IMG/VR virus record: IMGVR_UViG_3300021407_000025
Coordinates: 1 to 41,613 of that record
From: a virus
Reading direction: 5' to 3' (one strand)
Length of the DNA: 41,613 nt
Both the position numbers and the translations under genes were made by a program. Below the pieces are notes generated by a model. The model worked only from the letters and a program-made list of their open reading frames with translations, was not told where the DNA came from and searched no databases. Positions 25,153 to 32,218 of this stretch are shown here, in pieces (the first letter of the stretch is position 1; the number at the start of each line of letters is the position of its first letter).

Positions 25153-26669
25153 TGGGCGCCCCGGCCGACGATGAGGCGATCATCTACCTGCGGATGTCCG
25201 ACTTCCGCGACGAGGACCCCGGCACCTTCGAGGCCCGCGCCGAGGAGCTGCACGAGGTGGCCGACGAACTCGGGTTCCCGCGCCACGCGGTGCGGCTGGC
25301 GATCGAGAACGACCTGAGCAACGGCAGCGGGCCGCGCGGCGCGAGCGGGTACAAGACGCCTGACCGGGTGGCCACCGTGACCGGGCTCGTGACCTACCGG
25401 ACCCGCCGCCCGGTGTACCAGGGCGTGATGCTGGACCTCCAGGGCGGCGCGGCGGTCATGCTGCTGGTCTCGGATGAGAGCCGGATCAGCCGCGACTGGC
25501 GCGACGGCATGGACCTGCTCGACGCCGTTCGGGTGCGCGGCGCGTCGTGCGTGGCGCTCGATGACGAGGGCCGCCCCCGGTGGGTGCTGACGAAGGGCGG
25601 CACCCGCGCCGAGCAGCGCGCGTTCCTGGACCGGATCAACGACGCGCGCAAGTACAGCGACGACATCGCCACGAAGGTCCGCAGAGGGCGGCGCCGCTGG
25701 GCCGGGCGGTCCTGGCAGGGCGGGCGCCGCCCGTTCGGCTTCCAGATCGAGCAGGGCACCGAGGAGCACCACCGGAACCTGGTCGTGGACGACGCCGAGG
25801 CGGCTGAGCTGGTGCAGGCCGGTGACCGGCTGCTCGCCGGGACAAGCCTCCGCTGGCTCATCGCGGACCTGCGGAGCCGGGCCGTCCCGACCGTGACCGG
25901 CGCTGACTGGTCGACGCGCACGCTGCGCGACGCGCTGATGAAGCCAGCGACCGCCGGGCTCGCGCTGCGCGGCGGCGAGCTGGTGAGCGCGCCGTGGCCC
26001 GAGATCATCGACCGTGACAAGTGGGAGCAGATCAGGGCGCTGCTCACCGACCCGGCGCGTCGGACGAACCTCGGGCGCGGCAACGAGCCGCGCTGGCTGG
26101 TGAGCGTCTGGGCCACGTGCGGCGTCTGCGGCGGGCTGCTGCGGATCGGCGGGGCCGGGAGCGGCCGGGGACCGGCGTACGTCGGGCAGACCTGCGGCCA
26201 CGTCCGGCGCGACGCCGCGGCGGTGGACGCGCTGGTCGCTGACACCGCTATCGGCATCCTGGAGCGGCCCGAGGTCCTGGAGCGGCTGCGTCCCCCGGCC
26301 CGGCCGGGCGTGGACCTGGCCGCGCTGCGCGGCAAGCTGGCCAAGCTGGAGGGGCAGGCCGAGCGGCACCGCGCCGCGAACCTCGCCGGGCTGCTGGCCG
26401 ACGAGGACCTGTACCCGATGCTCGCCGGGCTCCGCGAGCAGCAGGCCGCGCTCCGCGAGCAGCTCGCCGCGTCCAGCGCCGAGCCCGACCAGTTCGCCGC
26501 GTTCCGCGAGGCACCGGCCCGCGTCGTGTGGGAGTCGCTGTCGGTGCCGCAGCGCCGCGCCGTGGTGCAACGGCTGTTCGAGAGCGTGGTGATCATGCAG
26601 ACGGGCCGCGGTAACCGTTTCGACCCGGAGAAGGTGGTCCCGACCCCGCGCGCTGACCTGGCCGAATAG
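25152..26669 (+). CDS. int: Large serine integrase (site-specific recombinase)
   Basis: The 505-residue protein would integrate and excise the phage genome. The catalytic motif IIYLRMSDFR at residues 10-19 places the nucleophile at S16, the 'YxRxS' pattern of large serine recombinases. The recombinase region (GTRAEQRAFLDRINDARKYS, RRGRRRWAGRSWQGGRRPFG, SLRWLIADLRSR, DALMKPATAGLALRGGELV) is followed by a zinc ribbon (CGVCGGLLRI with QTCGHVRRD) and a coiled-coil region (about residues 385-450, LRGKLAKLEGQAERHRA and REQQAALREQL), all in the expected order. A large serine integrase plus an HTH excisionase-like gene makes the phage temperate. Confidence 0.95.
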   Translation: MGAPADDEAIIYLRMSDFRDEDPGTFEARAEELHEVADELGFPRHAVRLAIENDLSNGSGPRGASGYKTPDRVATVTGLVTYRTRRPVYQGVMLDLQGGAAVMLLVSDESRISRDWRDGMDLLDAVRVRGASCVALDDEGRPRWVLTKGGTRAEQRAFLDRINDARKYSDDIATKVRRGRRRWAGRSWQGGRRPFGFQIEQGTEEHHRNLVVDDAEAAELVQAGDRLLAGTSLRWLIADLRSRAVPTVTGADWSTRTLRDALMKPATAGLALRGGELVSAPWPEIIDRDKWEQIRALLTDPARRTNLGRGNEPRWLVSVWATCGVCGGLLRIGGAGSGRGPAYVGQTCGHVRRDAAAVDALVADTAIGILERPEVLERLRPPARPGVDLAALRGKLAKLEGQAERHRAANLAGLLADEDLYPMLAGLREQQAALREQLAASSAEPDQFAAFREAPARVVWESLSVPQRRAVVQRLFESVVIMQTGRGNRFDPEKVVPTPRADLAE

Positions 26670-26674
26670 GGGGG

Positions 26675-26704
26675 TTGACAAGCCGTCCACCTGTGAGCTA
26701 GGAC
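26675..26704 (+). promoter_or_regulatory. Sigma-70-like promoter of the early operon
   Basis: TTGACA at 26675-26680 is a perfect -35 element. TAGGAC (26699-26704), 18 bases downstream, is a reasonable actinobacterial -10. It points right, just after the integrase stop, into the repeat array and the XRE gene. It is the clearest promoter in the window. Confidence 0.6.
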
Positions 26705-26715
26705 TGTCTGAGCAG

Positions 26716-26856
26716 GACCCGCAGGCGATCTGCCGCCCGACACGGGGGCGTAAAAACCGCGCCGCATGAACCGCCCGACACGGGGGCGTAAAAACCGCGC
26801 CGCACGACCCGCAGGCGATCTGCCGCCCGACACGGGGGCGTAAAAACCGCGCCGCA
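26716..26856 (+). repeat. Three-copy direct-repeat array in the early-operon leader
   Basis: A 34-base unit (beginning CCGCCCGACACGGGGGCG, then TAAAAACCGCGCCGCA) occurs at 26733-26766, 26771-26804 and 26823-26856. The first and third copies also share the preceding 17 bases GACCCGCAGGCGATCTG (26716-26732 and 26806-26822), so a 51-base unit is repeated with a 90-base period. Each unit holds CGCCC...GGGCG inverted arms and a run of five A; the longer unit also has GCAG-GCGAT-CTGC. It lies between a promoter and an XRE-type gene. Possible roles are repressor binding, an RNA element, an iteron-type site or a recombination site; no role is proven. Confidence 0.85.
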
Positions 26857-26890
26857 CGGCCCGTCCACCCGGCGCGGCTTGCCTCTCTAG

Positions 26891-26918
26891 CCCGCCGGAC
26901 CCCGCTGCGTCCGCCGGG
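26891..26918 (+). promoter_or_regulatory. Hairpin over the ribosome site of the XRE gene
   Basis: CCCGCCGGAC (26891-26900) is nearly complementary to GTCCGCCGGG (26909-26918), with one mismatched pair. The right arm covers the GGGAG (26916-26920) that would serve the TTG start at 26928. This may limit translation of the regulator. RNA folding would be needed to judge its stability. Confidence 0.4.
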
Positions 26919-26927
26919 AGCCCCCCC

Positions 26928-27182
26928 TTGCCTAGTACCACCACCTCGGGCGGCGACGTGTCTGCCGCGCGTCTCTACGACCATGAGCTGCTCCGCGCGT
27001 GGCGCGAGCAGGCCGGGCTCAGCCGTGAACGGGTCGGCGTCGATCTGAGCATGGGCGCCTCCTGGCTCGCCCTCCTCGAACAGGGCGGGCCGGGCCGCAC
27101 GCCGAGCCTTGCCCTGCTGATCCGCCTCGCCCGCTACTACGGCCACGAGCCCGGCGAGCTGCTCGCCCCGAGGCCGCAGTGA
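26928..27182 (+). CDS. XRE-family helix-turn-helix regulator
   Basis: The 84-residue protein is an XRE/Cro-CI-type DNA-binding protein: LLRAWREQAGLSRERVGVDL then WLALLEQGGPGRTPSLALLI and RLARYYGHEPGELL. This matches the five-helix XRE fold, in which the first helix is followed by the HTH. The start is uncertain: TTG 26928 has a GGGAG ribosome site, while GTG 26958 gives a shorter protein beginning at SAARLYDHE. It is the likely immunity regulator or an early regulator; the repeats and promoter upstream are candidate targets. Confidence 0.75.
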   Translation: MPSTTTSGGDVSAARLYDHELLRAWREQAGLSRERVGVDLSMGASWLALLEQGGPGRTPSLALLIRLARYYGHEPGELLAPRPQ

Positions 27183-27382
27183 CGACCGCGGCCGAGGACC
27201 GCGCCGCGGCCAGGGCCGCCTATATCCGCCGAATTGTGGCCTCCGTCCCAAAACTGGGGCCGCGTACCCTTTGCGACCTGGATCGACTTCTTAACGCGCA
27301 TAGGTCTGTTAGCGCGGCTAAGGGCGACGTACAGTCGAAAGTCGTGGGGGTAAACGCCGGGCGGCGCCACGATGACTGTTAA
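27179..27382 (+). CDS. Hypothetical small protein
   Basis: The 67-residue protein starts at GTG 27179 (GTGA overlap). It is basic and helical at the N-terminus (EDRAAARAAYIRRIVASVPK, CDLDRLLNAHR); the second half looks less typical. It overlaps the exonuclease gene by 11 bases. No family recognised; part of it may not be coding. Confidence 0.45.
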   Translation: MTTAAEDRAAARAAYIRRIVASVPKLGPRTLCDLDRLLNAHRSVSAAKGDVQSKVVGVNAGRRHDDC

Positions 27383-28205
27383 GCGGCGCCGCGTCGGCAA
27401 GAGCGGGCACGGGTACACGGTTGACGGCGAGAAGGTTCCCGGCGTCACCCGTATTCTGGACCTCCTACCCAAGGACGCCCTGATCAAGTGGGCGGCCGAG
27501 TCGACCGGCAAGTACGCCATCAACAACTGGGAGTCGCTGTCGGCGCTGCCCCCCGCTGACCGGCTTGACCTGCTGTTCGGCGCCCGGTTCGAGAAGTCCG
27601 AGCCCGCCGCCAAGCGCGGCACGGAGGTCCACCGGCTCGCTGAGCCCGCGATCCGCGGCGAGGCGATCAACATGGGCGCCGTGCCGGTGGAGCTGCGCGG
27701 CTACGTCGAGGCGTACCTGGACTTCTGCGACACGATCGACCCGAAGCCGCTGGAGAACGGCACCGAGCTGGTCGTGGCGAACCGGACGCATCGCTACTGC
27801 GGCACCGCCGACCTCGTGGCCGACCTGCCCGCGCTGAGCTACGACGGCGAGATCATCCCGGCGTGCCGCTGGCTCCTGGACCTGAAGACCGGCCCCAAGA
27901 GCGTCGTGTACCCCGAGTCGGCGCTCCAGGCGTGCGCGTACGAGCACTGTGAGGTGTTCGTGGACCCCGACGAGCCCGACGATGAGCGCAAGGTCGAATG
28001 GCTCCAGATCGAGCGGTGCGGCGTCGTCCACATCGGCCCGACCGACTGGGCGCTGCACCCGCTCGACACCGGCCCCGAGGTGTGGGAGTTCTTCCTGCAC
28101 CTGCGGTGGCTCTACGACCACATGGAGATGAAGAACTCAAAGCCGGTCCTGCCCGGCTATTGGGTCGGCGGGACCGCCAGCGTGGCGGAACCCGCCCTCG
28201 CCTAG
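27372..28205 (+). CDS. RecB/Cas4-like PD-(D/E)XK exonuclease
   Basis: The 277-residue protein has the features of phage recombination exonucleases with a RecB/Cas4-like core: RGTEVHRLAE (about 82-91), GTADLVA (about 144-150, acidic residue D147), WLLDLKTG (about 167-174, the D-x-K motif), and ESALQACAYEHCEVF (about 182-196, the 'Q..aY' motif). It would resect DNA ends 5' to 3' to make single strands for the annealing protein encoded 160 bases downstream. The pair resembles other phage exonuclease/RecT systems. Confidence 0.85.
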   Translation: MTVKRRRVGKSGHGYTVDGEKVPGVTRILDLLPKDALIKWAAESTGKYAINNWESLSALPPADRLDLLFGARFEKSEPAAKRGTEVHRLAEPAIRGEAINMGAVPVELRGYVEAYLDFCDTIDPKPLENGTELVVANRTHRYCGTADLVADLPALSYDGEIIPACRWLLDLKTGPKSVVYPESALQACAYEHCEVFVDPDEPDDERKVEWLQIERCGVVHIGPTDWALHPLDTGPEVWEFFLHLRWLYDHMEMKNSKPVLPGYWVGGTASVAEPALA

Positions 28206-28284
28206 ACAGCAAGCGGCGGCGGGCCATGGTCCGATCCGCAACCCGCCGCCACCGAAGCCCAACCCCCGTAAAGGAGCGCAGGCC

Positions 28285-28368
28285 GTGAGATCAAGGGTAA
28301 CCGACATCGGACAAACGGTGCGGACGCCACGTGGAGACCGTGTGGAATTCATGTGGAGATCCGGCTGA
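28285..28368 (+). CDS. 27-residue leader peptide before the RecT-like gene
   Basis: GTG 28285 is preceded by AAAGGAG at good spacing and opens a 27-codon frame (VRSRVTDIGQTVRTPRGDRV then EFMWRSG) whose TGA overlaps the next ATG (TGATG at 28366-28370). The strong ribosome site and the overlap suggest that it is translated and couples expression of the RecT-like protein. Basic and short; no family recognised. Confidence 0.5.
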   Translation: MRSRVTDIGQTVRTPRGDRVEFMWRSG

Positions 28369-29450
28369 TGGCGGCGCGGGACCGCGGCAACGAGCTGTCG
28401 CTGCGCGCGTGGGCGGCTGAGGCCGAGTCGGCGGCGTTCATCGCGAAGTCGATCGCGCACACCGATTTCGTGCCCGAGCAGCTCAGGCGGTACACGAACC
28501 CGCTGGAGCGCGACCCGTCGAAGCGGATACTCGACTACGAGGCGACGGTGCAGACCGTCGCCGCGGTGCTGCTCGCAGGGCAGGAGCTAGGGCTTCAGCC
28601 GATGGCCAGCCTGCGGACGTTCACCATCATCCGGGGCACGGTGGCGATGTACGCGCTGGCGGCCCGCGCGCTGCTGCTCCAGCACGGGCATGACGTGGTG
28701 GTGGTCGAGTCGACTGACCAGCGCGCGGTCGTGCGCGGGCGGCGGGCCGGGACCGACCATTGGCAGCAAGCCGAATGGAACCTGGAGCGGGCCAAGACCG
28801 CGGGGCTGTTCCCCGGCCCCGAGCGGGGCAACTGGCGGACGCAGACGAAGGCGATGCTTGTCGCCCGCGCGACCGCTGAGGCGTCCCGCTGGGTCGCGGC
28901 CGATGCGCTGCTCGGCCTGCCGCCGCTGGTGGAGGAGCTGGACGACGACGGCCAGGCGCCGCTCGCGATCGAGAGCACCGCCACCGCGACCGCGATCGAG
29001 GGCGACGGGCAGCCCGAGCCCGCCGCGGGCACCCGCCAGCGGAAGGCCCCGGTGCGGCGGGCCGCGCTGCCCTCGGCGCCGCCGCCGCCGGAAACTCCCG
29101 GCCCGCCGGTCCCGGCGCAGCGCACCGCCGAGGTCCCCGAGGAGCCCCGCCCCTCCGGGCCGAAGCCGACCTCAACGCAGATGGCCAAGCTCCACGCGAA
29201 CCTCCGCGACGTGGGCATAACCGACCCCGCGGAGGGGCTGGCGCTCGTGTCCGGGTGGGCGGGCCGCACCGTCGCCAAGACCGGCGACCTGACCCGCGGC
29301 GAGATGAGCGTGGTGCTAGAGCGGCTCGACGCGCTGATGGCGCTCAGGGCCAAGCACCAGGCCGAGGCCGACGCCCAGGGCGAGGTGGCGGCGCAGGACG
29401 CGGAGGAGCACCCGCCGCCGCCGCCCGAGGGGAACGGTGACCCGCCGTGA
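28368..29450 (+). CDS. RecT-like single-strand annealing protein
   Basis: The 360-residue protein has a RecT-type core: AESAAFIAKSIAHTDFVPEQ, ATVQTVAAVLLAGQELGLQP, ASLRTFTIIRGTVAMYALAA, AEWNLERAKTAGLFPGPERG, WRTQTKAMLVARATAEASRW with DALLGLPPLVEEL. These are the segments that in RecT/Bet-like annealases bind and pair complementary single strands. The C-terminal third is Pro/Ala/Glu-rich, with a helical end (QMAKLHANLRDVGITDPAEG). I chose ATG 28368 (TGATG overlap); GTG 28353 is an in-frame alternative. Confidence 0.85.
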   Translation: MAARDRGNELSLRAWAAEAESAAFIAKSIAHTDFVPEQLRRYTNPLERDPSKRILDYEATVQTVAAVLLAGQELGLQPMASLRTFTIIRGTVAMYALAARALLLQHGHDVVVVESTDQRAVVRGRRAGTDHWQQAEWNLERAKTAGLFPGPERGNWRTQTKAMLVARATAEASRWVAADALLGLPPLVEELDDDGQAPLAIESTATATAIEGDGQPEPAAGTRQRKAPVRRAALPSAPPPPETPGPPVPAQRTAEVPEEPRPSGPKPTSTQMAKLHANLRDVGITDPAEGLALVSGWAGRTVAKTGDLTRGEMSVVLERLDALMALRAKHQAEADAQGEVAAQDAEEHPPPPPEGNGDPP

Positions 29451-30100
29451 GGTGGGAGCAGGAGGTCGACCACACCGAGCCGCGCTGGTCCCTCGCGGAC
29501 CTGCGGGCCAGGCTCGCCCGGCGCGTCCGTCACATGCGGCGGCGACGACTGCACCGGGCGGCCAGGTCGATGCCCATCCGTGACACCGTTCCGATGCGGC
29601 TCGCTCCCCTGGAGCTGCCCGCCGAGCCCGGCCGGTGCCGGTGCGGTCGGCCGACGACGGCGCCGTACTGCTGCTGGCGGTGCCACGTCGCCGACGACGG
29701 CGGGTGGGTCCTGTGGTCCTGGAACCCGTGGGACCGCTGGACCGACACGCACACCCCGCAATGCGAGCGGCGGTACCGCTACCGCGACCCGGCCGCCGCG
29801 CACGAAGACGCGGCGCTGGCCGCCGCCCGGCGGCCCCCCCGATGGAAGGACGGCGGCTATGGCCCATCTATGCCCGGCGCGGCGGTGCTCCGTCGAGTGC
29901 CCCGACCAGAAGTTGATGTGCCCGGAACACTGGCGGCTGGTCCCCCGGCCGCTCCAGGTGGCCGTCTATACGGCCTACGACCACGGCCGGGGGATGGGGA
30001 GCTACGCCCTGCTCGCGGCCCAGACCGACGCGATCCAGGCCGCGAACGCGCGGCTGACACGACGCTAACCGACCTCACAGGAAGACGAGACCATGCCTGA
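29447..30100 (+). CDS. Cys-rich zinc-binding-like protein with out-of-frame overlap
   Basis: The 217-codon frame starts at GTG 29447 (GTGA overlap). The first 130 residues look real: basic helices (LADLRARLARRVRHMRRRRL) and a cysteine cluster (GRCRCGRPTTAPYCCWRCHV, then DDGGWVLWSWNPWDRWTDTH). From about residue 138 the frame overlaps the clearly coding gene at 29859, and its predicted tail is shadow-like (Arg/Gly/Pro-rich). Either the true protein is read through this long overlap or a frameshift or missing stop truncates it. Confidence 0.5.
   Translation: MRWEQEVDHTEPRWSLADLRARLARRVRHMRRRRLHRAARSMPIRDTVPMRLAPLELPAEPGRCRCGRPTTAPYCCWRCHVADDGGWVLWSWNPWDRWTDTHTPQCERRYRYRDPAAAHEDAALAAARRPPRWKDGGYGPSMPGAAVLRRVPRPEVDVPGTLAAGPPAAPGGRLYGLRPRPGDGELRPARGPDRRDPGRERAADTTLTDLTGRRDHA
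29859..30068 (+). CDS. Small zinc-finger protein
   Basis: The 69-residue protein starts at ATG 29859 with a ribosome site (GGAAGGA). The Cys/His pattern (CPARRCSVECPDQKLMCPEH) continues with HWRLVPRPLQVAVYTAYDHG and ALLAAQTDAIQAANARL. This layout, a zinc knuckle followed by 'HW..VP..L...V...Y', is familiar from many actinobacterial and actinophage proteins. Function is unknown; nucleic-acid binding is plausible. Confidence 0.75.
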   Translation: MAHLCPARRCSVECPDQKLMCPEHWRLVPRPLQVAVYTAYDHGRGMGSYALLAAQTDAIQAANARLTRR

Positions 30101-30467
30101 CGTGAAACGCCAAGCGCTGCTCCCCAAGGGCGAGGAGAACGGCCTCGCGGCCATCGCCCGCGAGCTGATCACCGACCCGAAGCGGTACCGGGCCATCATC
30201 GCGATCGTGGACTGCCGCCGGGTGGAGGTGGACCAGGACAGCGGCATGGAGCTGGCGACGATCCGGCTTCGCCGCGCCGAGGTGGTGCTGCACGAGGACC
30301 TCCCCGCCGCTGAGCGGCTGATCCGCCGGGCGCTGGAGTTCCGCACCGGGCAGTCCGTCCTGCCGCTGGAGCTGGAAGACGAGATCGCGCAGACGTTCGC
30401 CGAGATGGAGGAGCCCGACAGCGCCGACGAGCCCGGCGGCGACGAGCCGAAGGGCGACGAGGCGTGA
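30093..30467 (+). CDS. Hypothetical early protein
   Basis: The 124-residue protein has a good ribosome site (AGGAAGACGAG) before ATG 30093. It has a beta-rich core (RYRAIIAIVDCRRVEVDQDS, ELATIRLRRAEVVLHEDLPA) and an acidic tail (DEPGGDEPKGDEA). No catalytic motif was seen. Such 'DCRRVEVD...IRRIE' proteins recur in actinophage early regions; function unknown. Confidence 0.65.
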   Translation: MPDVKRQALLPKGEENGLAAIARELITDPKRYRAIIAIVDCRRVEVDQDSGMELATIRLRRAEVVLHEDLPAAERLIRRALEFRTGQSVLPLELEDEIAQTFAEMEEPDSADEPGGDEPKGDEA

Positions 30468-30784
30468 GCGCCGACGAGGTGCCGCAGGCGATGATGTTCG
30501 GCACGCGCGACGAGCAGGCGCCCCGGCTGACGGCGCTGGAGATGGCACTCAACCTCGCGGGCAGCGTGGAGCAGATCGCCCGGTTCACCGACAGCTCACC
30601 GCTGGAGTCGCACGTCCACCGGCTCGGCGAGCGCGGCCACCAGGCCGCGCAGCTCGCCGCGAACCTCGCGCTCGTCTCGATAGCCGAGGACCTGCACCGG
30701 CTCCTCAGCATCATGACCGGTCAGCAACAGCCCGCCGGGCGCCGCCGGGCAGGTGACCCGGCCGCGGAGGAGGACGGCCAGTGA
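30464..30784 (+). CDS. Hypothetical helical protein
   Basis: The 106-residue protein starts at GTG 30464 (GTGA overlap). It is predicted mainly helical (TALEMALNLAGSVEQIARFT, QAAQLAANLALVSIAEDLHR) with a basic/acidic tail. No family recognised. It is in a run of coupled small early genes. Confidence 0.6.
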   Translation: MSADEVPQAMMFGTRDEQAPRLTALEMALNLAGSVEQIARFTDSSPLESHVHRLGERGHQAAQLAANLALVSIAEDLHRLLSIMTGQQQPAGRRRAGDPAAEEDGQ

Positions 30785-31137
30785 TCGCGCCGGTCCCGCC
30801 CGACACTGAGCACTCGACCGCGAAGCTGGTCCGCGCGCTCCGCGCGGTGCCCTCGCCGGGCGCCGTGCCCGAGTCGATGATCGCCCGCGCCGAGCGCGGC
30901 TACTACCACGACTACCTGTCACCGCTCGCGCTGCCCGAGATGGCGCTCGCGGAGGAGCTGGCCGCGATGATCCGGCACCCGTCACGGGCCGGGCTGCCGT
31001 CCCGCCGCGCGATCCAGGCGATCCGGGCCGGGGTGCTCAACGGCGAGTTCGACGCCAGCAAGGCCGAATCCGACGCATGGGCGGCGTCCCCCGAAGGGCA
31101 GGCCGCATTCGCCAGCCTCCTGCGGCGGCCGAAGTGA
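30781..31137 (+). CDS. Hypothetical early protein
   Basis: The 118-residue protein starts at GTG 30781 (GTGA overlap). The sequence includes ERGYYHDYLSPLALPEMALA and IRHPSRAGLPSRRAIQAIRA with DGWAA-like C-terminal residues (ESDAWAASPEGQAAFASLLR). It is a soluble alpha-helical protein with no motif I recognise. Confidence 0.6.
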   Translation: MIAPVPPDTEHSTAKLVRALRAVPSPGAVPESMIARAERGYYHDYLSPLALPEMALAEELAAMIRHPSRAGLPSRRAIQAIRAGVLNGEFDASKAESDAWAASPEGQAAFASLLRRPK

Positions 31138-31367
31138 GCCGCCGGGCCGACACGCTCCTGTGGCGCGGGGTGATCTCCGCGGACAACCCCGAGGGCCTGA
31201 ACCTGACGGACCTCGGCGGGTTCCTCCGCGACGCCGCCCACCTGGCCGAGCAGGTCGGCACGTGGGATGGCATCGGCGCCGCGGTGCCCATCGTGCTCGT
31301 CAACCGGGACAGCACGATCCGCCACCTATGGGTCGGTGTCGAGCGCCGCTGGCGCCCCGGCCGGTGA
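31134..31367 (+). CDS. Hypothetical small protein
   Basis: The 77-residue protein starts at GTG 31134 (GTGA overlap). It has TLLWRGVISADNPEGLNLTD and helical VPIVLVNRDSTIRHLWVGVE. No family recognised. An ATG at 31077 is in frame, but the added piece is a shadow of the previous gene. Confidence 0.55.
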   Translation: MSRRADTLLWRGVISADNPEGLNLTDLGGFLRDAAHLAEQVGTWDGIGAAVPIVLVNRDSTIRHLWVGVERRWRPGR

Positions 31368-31377
31368 GGAGGTCCCA

Positions 31378-31482
31378 ATGAAGCGTCGTGGCCGGGCGGC
31401 ACTGGCACGGACAGAGCCACTCGCACACCCCCGGCGAGGAGACACCCGCGCTCTCGCCCGGCCACGACTAGGACCATCATGA
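31378..31482 (+). CDS. 34-residue basic peptide
   Basis: ATG 31378 is preceded by GAGGAGG and opens a 34-codon frame rich in Arg (MKRRGRAALARTEPLAHPRR then GDTRALARPRLGPS), ending in an ATGA overlap with the next gene. The strong ribosome site and coupling support it. Highly basic; function unknown. Confidence 0.5.
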   Translation: MKRRGRAALARTEPLAHPRRGDTRALARPRLGPS

Positions 31483-31850
31483 CGTGCGCGGCGCCGGACT
31501 GCGGCCGGGACCTGCCCGCCGGGCGGCGCCGGTTCTGCTCGGACCTCTGCCGCCTCCGCGGGCGGCGCCACGAGCGCCGCTACGACACCGAGGAATTCGC
31601 CCGGATGATCACCCGCATGATCCGGCTGATGTCCCGCCGGATCGGGCGGACGGACATCGACGCCTTCGGCGCGCTGTGGCGGGTCCGCGACGCGGCCGAC
31701 GAGGCGTGCTCAGACGCGATCGACGGGCTCCGCGCCGAGGGCTACTCCTGGCGGGCGCTCGGCGACGCTGCCGGTCTGACGGGTCAGGGCGTGGGCCAGT
31801 GGCGCCGCCGCCGGATGACTGAAACATATGTTTCAAGGGAGGCGCCGTGA
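31479..31850 (+). CDS. Zinc-finger plus helix-turn-helix-like protein
   Basis: The 123-residue protein has an N-terminal C-x4-C-x11-C-x3-C cluster (TCAAPDCGRDLPAGRRRFCS followed by DLCR) and a C-terminal HTH-like segment (GYSWRALGDAAGLTGQGVGQ). It likely binds nucleic acid. It overlaps its neighbours by ATGA and GTGA. A regulatory or replication-accessory role is inferred from layout and position. Confidence 0.6.
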   Translation: MTCAAPDCGRDLPAGRRRFCSDLCRLRGRRHERRYDTEEFARMITRMIRLMSRRIGRTDIDAFGALWRVRDAADEACSDAIDGLRAEGYSWRALGDAAGLTGQGVGQWRRRRMTETYVSREAP

Positions 31851-32218
31851 CCTCGTACCGCCGCGGGCTGTACCGCGAGAAGGGCACCGCCGCGCAGCTC
31901 GGCCAGGACGGGTATTTCGTGATCGAGTCGCGGGGGTCGCACGGCCCGTGCGACCTCGTGGCGATCAAGATCGGCCAGGTGCTCGCGCTCCAGGTCAAGG
32001 GCGGCGAGGCCGAGCTGCGGCACGAGTGGGTCAACGAGCTGTACCGGCTGTCGATGGCGTGCGGGATGATCCCGCTCGTGGCCGACTGGCCGAAGCGCGG
32101 CACGCTGCGGCTCCGCAGGATCACCGGGCTGCACGTGGCGCGGTCGCCGTCCTGGCCGCTAGCGCCGTTCACCACCGACGAGGCCGCGATGCCGGATGCG
32201 TACCGTGAGGCGCCGTGA
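31847..32218 (+). CDS. Holliday-junction-resolvase-like nuclease (Hjc type)
   Basis: The 123-residue protein has the archaeal-Hjc/PD-(D/E)XK layout: RRGLYREKGTAAQLGQDGYF, then VIESRGSHGPCDLVAIKIGQ, then VLALQVKGGEAEL. E15 of the first piece, D in PCDLVAI and the Q-x-K of LQVKGG are the expected metal/catalytic residues. It would cut four-way junctions arising from the exonuclease/annealing recombination system or from packaging concatemers. It starts at GTG 31847. Confidence 0.8.
   Translation: MTSYRRGLYREKGTAAQLGQDGYFVIESRGSHGPCDLVAIKIGQVLALQVKGGEAELRHEWVNELYRLSMACGMIPLVADWPKRGTLRLRRITGLHVARSPSWPLAPFTTDEAAMPDAYREAP

Noticed and set aside
26716-26856. CRISPR array
   Set aside because: Only three units, spacings of 4 and 18 bases, no unique 30-40-base spacers and no cas genes other than a Cas4-like fold that belongs to the phage recombination nuclease.
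26716-26856. attP site of the serine integrase
   Set aside because: attP of large serine integrases is normally one imperfect inverted site of about 40-50 bp; three near-identical copies do not fit. The true attP could still lie between 26670 and 26927 but cannot be fixed without the host attB.
24708-27251. Very long minus-strand open frame (847 codons) antisense to the integrase
   Set aside because: It is open only because of high G+C third positions in the integrase strand. The product is Arg/Gly/Pro/His-rich, has no domain, and covers the promoter, repeats and integrase.
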